DNA of 10,779 nucleotides from Bacillota bacterium (lineage in GTDB: Bacteria > Bacillota > Clostridia > Lachnospirales > Lachnospiraceae): contig JAFAEB010000133.1 of NCBI GenBank assembly GCA_023424235.1, forward strand, positions 1-10,779, read 5' to 3'. Below are positions 6,935-10,779 of this stretch, one piece after another. The translations under genes and the position numbers were made by a program. The number at the start of each line of letters is the position of its first letter. The first letter of the stretch is position 1. Under the pieces are notes generated by a model. It saw only the letters and a program-made list of their open reading frames with translations, was not told the origin of the DNA and searched no databases.

Positions 6935-7038
6935 GAAGCGAGAGTTAGATGCCTGTATGAAAGTTTGATACTTGTATGAAAGTTTGAAGTCTGTATGAAA
7001 GTTTGATGCTTGAGATTGATACCTGTATGATAATTAAT
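6935..7038. repeat. 19-bp tandem direct-repeat array
   Basis: The core TGTATGAAAGTTTGA occurs exactly at 6954-6968, 6973-6987 and 6992-7006, a 19-base period. A degenerate unit precedes it (6935-6953, ending GAGTTAGATGCC). A shortened unit follows (7011-7023, TGAGATTGATACC), then a partial one at 7024 (TGTATGATAATT). The period is not a multiple of three and stops occur in it, so it is not coding. The unit has no dyad symmetry. It lies about 180-285 bases upstream of the helicase ATG. It could be a set of direct protein-binding sites or a minisatellite. Confidence 0.85.
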
Positions 7039-7124
7039 ATTAAATATACTAGATAGGTATGTGAATTTATGAGTAATTACTTAACTTAGCTTTCTTTCTA
7101 TCTTAATTATATCATGTAATTTTT

Positions 7125-7153
7125 TTAACAACAAGACTGTTTTTCCATATATG
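7125..7153 (+). promoter_or_regulatory. Possible promoter of the HelD gene
   Basis: TTAACA (7125-7130), a 17-base spacer and TATATG (7148-7153) make a plausible vegetative promoter, which would start transcription near 7160 and give a leader of about 60 bases. The -10 matches the consensus only partly. Confidence 0.4.
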
Positions 7154-7203
7154 CCTTTGCTACACTCATTAGCGTAACTTTTACAAGATATGTTTTTCTA
7201 AGT

Positions 7204-7212
7204 GAGAGGAGA
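7204..7212 (+). promoter_or_regulatory. Ribosome binding site that sets the HelD start at 7220
   Basis: GAGAGGAGA lies seven bases before ATG 7220. A longer reading from GTG at 7202 is possible, but that GTG immediately precedes this site and has no Shine-Dalgarno of its own, so the six extra residues it would add are most likely not translated. Confidence 0.85.
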
Positions 7213-7219
7213 TTTTATT

Positions 7220-9382
7220 ATGGAATATAATGAATCTGAATTACAATTTGAAAACAAAAGGTTAGAGCAAACGATTATGTTAGCTAAGAAACAACGATAC
7301 CAAGCACAGCAAAGAAACGAGAATAATAAACAAGCAATTCTATGTGCTAAGAGGGAGTTACGAGAAAATACCTCACACTCAATATCAAATCTTTGGTCAT
7401 CAGAAGGTTTTGAAGCTCTTGCCGAATTAAATCAATATGTTAATCCAGTTAATAATAAGCTATCAGATTATGAAGAAGTTGAAAAAGAAATAGCTACATT
7501 GGATAAGATTATAAAATCTCCGTATTTTGCTCGCTTTGATTTTAAGTTTCATGATGAGGATAGCTTTGAAAAAATCTATATCGGTCGTTCATCTCTTAAA
7601 AAAGATAATTCATATGAAATGGAAGTTTATGATTGGAGGTCACCAATTGCCAGTGTATTCTACCGTTTTGTTTTAGGGCAGGTGTATTATGAAGCACCTA
7701 GTGGAAGAATTACCGGAGAAATTAATTTAAAGCGCCAGTACGAGATTAAAAATGGACTACTAGAATATTTTTTTGATGCGGATGTTCATATTGTGGATGA
7801 ATTTTTAAGAAAGATGTTATCTAAAAATACTTCAACGACAATGAAAACAATTGTAGAAACCATACAGAAAGAACAAGATATTGTAATTAGAGATATGGAT
7901 AATGATTTAATGATGGTTCAAGGAGTAGCAGGAAGTGGTAAAACTTCAATTGCTCTTCATAGAGTTGCCTATCTTATGTATCAAGGCCTACAATCAAAGC
8001 TTTTAGCAAACAACATAATAATTATATCTCCAAATACTTTATTTGAGCAATATATTTCTAAGGTATTACCAGAACTTGGTGAGAGCAATGTTGAATCTGT
8101 TGTATTTGAAACAATTATGAGTACTGTATTAAATACGAATCAGATTCAATCAAAAAATTTATTTTTAGAAGAACTAATAACAATTAGAAGAAATGATAAA
8201 GTAATGAAGTCTAGTATAGAATTTAAAACCTCAAAGCATTTTTTAATTATCTTAGATCGTTTTCTTTTGGATGTAGCATATAGGTGGATAGAGTTTAATG
8301 ATATCTATTACGATGATAAATGTATCATAACAAAAGAATCATTAAGGGAAAAAATAGAAAGCAGAGTTGAAATTCCCATAGGAGTAAAGTTAAAGCAATT
8401 AGAAGATTTTATTTATGAGTTAATTTATGAGTCAAAAATAACGATAAAGAAATCAAACAAACATCTACTACAAAGTGAGATTAAAAGAATTACAGAACCA
8501 AGTATTATTAATCTTTATAAAAAGATGTTTCAAGATAAAGAATATTTTTATAGCTTAACACAAGGCTTGGAATTATGTGATAATATAGATGATATTATTG
8601 AATTTACGAAGGAAAATTTCTACAGAGATTTTTTGTGTTATGAGGATGCTATCGTTTTAACTTATTTAAATCTAAAATTATATGGAAGTAATGAATATAA
8701 AAATATAAAGCAAGTAGTTATTGATGAAGCACAAGATTATTATCCACTTCAATATGAAATATTTAAGTTACTCTTTTCTAATGCCAAATTTACGATACTA
8801 GGAGATATGAATCAAACACTAGAAAAAAATGAGACAATATCCTTATATCATCAAATCAATGAGATAATAAATAAAAAAAAGTCCTGTCTTATTACAATGG
8901 ATAAAAGTTTTCGCTGTACCAACGAGATTTTAAAATACAGTTTAAAATTTATTGATCTTAATACTGAAATTAAAAGCTTTAATCGAATAGGAGAAAAGCC
9001 GAAAGAATATATTGCATCTGATCTTGTGTCTCTAATTGAGATGATTAAAAATGAAGTACATTATTGTAAAGAAAAGCAATATCAGTCAATTGGACTAATC
9101 TGTAAATCCGAGAAGAATGCTAAATCCTTGTATGAAAGCTTAAAAGAAGAAATTCAGGTTGAACTTATACAAAACGAGAGTACTAAAGACTTAAATGGAG
9201 TATTTATAATACCTGTATATCTATCAAAAGGACTAGAATTTGATGCTGTTTTAATATGTGATGCAGATTCTAAAAACTATAGTAGTGTGGAGGATAAAAA
9301 ATGTTTATACATTGCATCCACTAGAGCACTTCATAGACTTAATTTATTTGCCATAGGTGAAGCTAGTCCCTTACTTGTATAA
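7220..9382 (+). CDS. helD: HelD-type superfamily 1 helicase (RNA polymerase recycling motor)
   Basis: Starting at ATG 7220 the protein has 720 residues. The first 60 or so are charged and Gln-rich (RLEQTIMLAKKQRYQAQQRN), predicted as the coiled coil that HelD proteins insert into the RNA polymerase secondary channel. YDWRSPIASVFYRF around Asp138-Pro142 and the following GEINLKRQY are HelD-family signatures. The UvrD-like motor motifs are complete: TIQKEQDIVIR (Q-motif), Walker A GVAGSGKTS (235-243, Lys241), Walker B IDEAQD (Asp502, Glu503), FTILGDMNQ (motif III), SFRC (563-566), LSKGLEFDAV (668 on, motif V) and YIASTRA (697-703, Arg702, motif VI). In Bacillus, HelD binds RNA polymerase and uses ATP to release stalled enzyme from nucleic acid; that role is assumed here. 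At 720 residues it is somewhat shorter than Bacillus HelD. A UvrD/Rep DNA repair helicase is less likely because of the N-terminus and the DWR motif. Confidence 0.88.
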   Translation: MEYNESELQFENKRLEQTIMLAKKQRYQAQQRNENNKQAILCAKRELRENTSHSISNLWSSEGFEALAELNQYVNPVNNKLSDYEEVEKEIATLDKIIKSPYFARFDFKFHDEDSFEKIYIGRSSLKKDNSYEMEVYDWRSPIASVFYRFVLGQVYYEAPSGRITGEINLKRQYEIKNGLLEYFFDADVHIVDEFLRKMLSKNTSTTMKTIVETIQKEQDIVIRDMDNDLMMVQGVAGSGKTSIALHRVAYLMYQGLQSKLLANNIIIISPNTLFEQYISKVLPELGESNVESVVFETIMSTVLNTNQIQSKNLFLEELITIRRNDKVMKSSIEFKTSKHFLIILDRFLLDVAYRWIEFNDIYYDDKCIITKESLREKIESRVEIPIGVKLKQLEDFIYELIYESKITIKKSNKHLLQSEIKRITEPSIINLYKKMFQDKEYFYSLTQGLELCDNIDDIIEFTKENFYRDFLCYEDAIVLTYLNLKLYGSNEYKNIKQVVIDEAQDYYPLQYEIFKLLFSNAKFTILGDMNQTLEKNETISLYHQINEIINKKKSCLITMDKSFRCTNEILKYSLKFIDLNTEIKSFNRIGEKPKEYIASDLVSLIEMIKNEVHYCKEKQYQSIGLICKSEKNAKSLYESLKEEIQVELIQNESTKDLNGVFIIPVYLSKGLEFDAVLICDADSKNYSSVEDKKCLYIASTRALHRLNLFAIGEASPLLV

Positions 9383-9487
9383 ATCAATTGTTGCATTAAA
9401 AGTTAGTGTAAAACGTTTTGAAATAATACTTTGTTGGTATGGGCACAGATACAAAGGCATAATAAAGTAATATCATAATCATATAGC

Positions 9488-9522
9488 GCTGTTGCAATTG
9501 ATATAATATTAGTTGCAGCAGC
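9488..9522 (+). terminator. Possible terminator downstream of the HelD gene
   Basis: GCTGTTGCAA (9488-9497) pairs with TTGCAGCAGC (9513-9522) with one G-U wobble; pairing can extend by about three weak pairs, leaving an AT-rich loop. The following CTTTCTATTATT is only partly U-rich, and the hairpin lies about 105 bases past the helicase stop, so efficiency is uncertain. Confidence 0.45.
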
Positions 9523-9587
9523 CTTTCTATTATTGGGTAAAAACTAGGATTAAGTATAAATACATATAATTATTATTTATAGAATAT

Positions 9588-9616
9588 TTGAAATTTCTAT
9601 CAGGTTAAGGTATGAT
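9588..9616 (+). promoter_or_regulatory. Promoter of the DinG-like helicase gene
   Basis: TTGAAA (9588-9593), a 17-base spacer and TATGAT (9611-9616) closely match the vegetative promoter consensus, preceded by an AT-rich stretch. Transcription would begin near 9623, giving a leader of about 60 bases before ATG 9682. No LexA-type box was recognised. Confidence 0.65.
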
Positions 9617-9681
9617 AGGAGAATCGCTTTTTATAAGTAATAATTATAAGTTAAATAGAGTAGTGACTGGAGAAATAGGAT

Positions 9682-10779
9682 ATGTGTGCAAGACTAAAAC
9701 CGTTATTTGAGTATGATAGAAGAGAGGACTTTAATGATAAATTAACACAATGGATTGGCGATGTTTTCTATGACATACTCCCTGAGCATGGGTATGAAGT
9801 ACGTGATGAGCAAATATATACAGCTTTTAAGATAGCAGATGCCATATGTAATAGGAAAACACATCTTGCGGAAGCAGGGCTTGGTACTGGTAAAACATTT
9901 GCCTATTTGCTACCTTCAATTGCTTATGCTAGACTTGAAGGTAAGCCTATTATTATTGCATGTGCGTCTACCGCATTACAAGAACAGCTCTGTGGAGATA
10001 ATGGTGATATACAGTCGCTTTCTGATTTATTAGGCTTAGATATCGATGCAAGGATGGCGAAAGATTCCCATCAATATGTATGTGATGTAAAAGTGGATGA
10101 ATCCTTAGCGATGTCTGATAACCTGCCAGAAAAAGTATTAAAGGTGATAAATGAATGGTTATACAATACAGGACGAGGAGAACGTTCGGAAATTCCTCAA
10201 ATTCCAGATACTATATGGAATTATATTGGATGGGAAGAGGGAATGTCCTGTGAAACTTGTTTAAATCGTGGGTATTGTAAATTAATAAAAGCAAAGGAGT
10301 ACTACAGAGCAGCAAGAGATATTATTGTTGTGGATCATGATTTGTTTTTTAAGGATCTATGGACACGTGGTGAGTGTATTTCTGAAGGAAAATTACCAAT
10401 ACTTCCAGACTACTGTGGTGTTATTTTTGATGAAGGACATAAAATAATACTTCCAGCGGCGATACAAGCTGGGAATAAAATTAAAAAGGATGATATGGAT
10501 CAAATAATATATAATATTGAACAGATTGATGGAGCTAGAGAATCCTTACTTTTAACGGTAGAACATCTAAAGGATGTTATTTCAACATTCTTTATCAAAA
10601 TAAATCAAGCTGCTCTTGTAGATGAAAGGTCAGAACGTTTTATTGTTCCTTATAAGGATTCCTTGTATAAGATAGCAAAAATACTAAATAAAGTATTAGA
10701 TAAATTGTTACTTGAATTACAAATAGAGCAAGAGCTTTATATGGAATCACTACCAAAAAGTTTAATACAGGGAATAGAA
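9682..10779 (+). CDS. DinG/XPD-type ATP-dependent Fe-S DNA helicase (N-terminal part, cut by window edge)
   Basis: The frame is open for 366 codons to the window end. ATG 9682 follows GGAG (9669-9672) by nine bases, and an in-frame TAG at 9676-9678 rules out a longer start. Residues 63-72 are the Walker A segment AEAGLGTGKT (Lys71). Four cysteines lie where XPD/DinG helicases hold a 4Fe-4S cluster: Cys134 (QYVCDVK), Cys190 and Cys193 (MSCETC) and Cys199 (GYC). IVVDHDLFF and the Walker B box DEGH (250-253, in FDEGHK) follow, matching the DEAH-type motif of this superfamily 2 group. The family unwinds DNA 5'-3' during repair and at R-loops or replication blocks. There is no N-terminal exonuclease domain, unlike the longer Bacillus DinG type, so it is closer to the YoaA/CasDinG-like or plain DinG form. 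Motifs V and VI lie beyond the window. Its own promoter and the possible upstream terminator suggest it is transcribed apart from the HelD gene. Confidence 0.88.
   Translation, partial: MCARLKPLFEYDRREDFNDKLTQWIGDVFYDILPEHGYEVRDEQIYTAFKIADAICNRKTHLAEAGLGTGKTFAYLLPSIAYARLEGKPIIIACASTALQEQLCGDNGDIQSLSDLLGLDIDARMAKDSHQYVCDVKVDESLAMSDNLPEKVLKVINEWLYNTGRGERSEIPQIPDTIWNYIGWEEGMSCETCLNRGYCKLIKAKEYYRAARDIIVVDHDLFFKDLWTRGECISEGKLPILPDYCGVIFDEGHKIILPAAIQAGNKIKKDDMDQIIYNIEQIDGARESLLLTVEHLKDVISTFFIKINQAALVDERSERFIVPYKDSLYKIAKILNKVLDKLLLELQIEQELYMESLPKSLIQGIE

Larger units (their letters stand above)
6723..7219. other. Long gap between divergent MarR and HelD genes
   Basis: This stretch of nearly 500 bases holds no credible open reading frame on either strand. 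It contains the 16-bp palindrome at 6816-6831, the 17-bp tandem duplication at 6866-6899, the 19-bp repeat array at 6935-7038, and a candidate helicase promoter at 7125-7153. I saw no tRNA-like cloverleaf or strong hairpin. Confidence 0.7.

Noticed and set aside
6935..7038. CRISPR array
   Set aside because: The 19-base units abut with only about four variable bases between cores, far too short for spacers, and no cas genes are in the window.
9839..10033. 64-codon open frame on the plus strand
   Set aside because: Runs out of frame inside the Walker A region of the DinG-like helicase; the real frame is the one from 9682.
9682..10779. CRISPR-associated CasDinG (type IV)
   Set aside because: No other type IV cas genes or arrays are nearby; the neighbour is a HelD helicase, so a chromosomal repair helicase is the simpler reading.

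Overview
The window is AT-rich, with clear Shine-Dalgarno sites (AAGGAG/GGAGG types) ahead of every gene, lipobox lipoproteins and short intergenic gaps. Together with the gene content (hemicellulose-acting enzymes, an orphan solute-binding protein next to a diguanylate cyclase, a clostridial-style HelD), this points to a low-GC, plant-polysaccharide-using anaerobic Firmicute, most likely a Lachnospiraceae / Lachnoclostridium-type clostridium. That placement is inference; no rRNA or other marker gene is present.

Layout. (1) 1-555, minus: N-terminal half of a cytoplasmic GH43 glycosidase, cut by the window edge. (2) 556-908: divergent regulatory gap with a strong extended -10 promoter facing right and operator-like inverted repeats near the GH43 start. 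(3) 909-4473, plus: a lipoprotein solute-binding protein overlapping a two-pass membrane sensor with a dCache-like extracellular domain, HAMP- and PAS-like segments and a GGDEF output domain. No ABC permease or ATPase lies beside them. (4) 4535-4999, plus: a small FMN-binding, NimA-like pyridoxamine-phosphate-oxidase-fold protein, closed by a perfect 18-bp-stem bidirectional terminator. (5) 5069-6163 and 6291-6722, minus: a surface lipoprotein esterase (CE1 / esterase-D fold) and, upstream of it, a MarR regulator. (6) 6723-7219: a long gap with perfect palindromes, a 17-bp tandem duplication and a 19-bp tandem repeat array. (7) 7220-9382, plus: a HelD-type superfamily 1 helicase. (8) 9682-end, plus: the N-terminal part of a DinG/XPD-type Fe-S helicase, with its own promoter.

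How the genes may work together. The GH43 enzyme and the lipoprotein esterase fit hemicellulose breakdown: ester removal at the cell surface and glycosidic cleavage of imported oligosaccharides inside. The most distinctive unit is the solute-binding protein plus diguanylate cyclase pair. The simplest reading is a carbohydrate-sensing c-di-GMP module, in which the lipoprotein captures a ligand outside the membrane and passes the signal to the cyclase's extracellular domain rather than to a transporter. The exact 3' end of the solute-binding protein gene is uncertain because of an A7 run and a 92-base out-of-frame overlap. The right-hand helicases are housekeeping-type genes (RNA polymerase recycling; DNA repair) and have no evident functional link to the left half.
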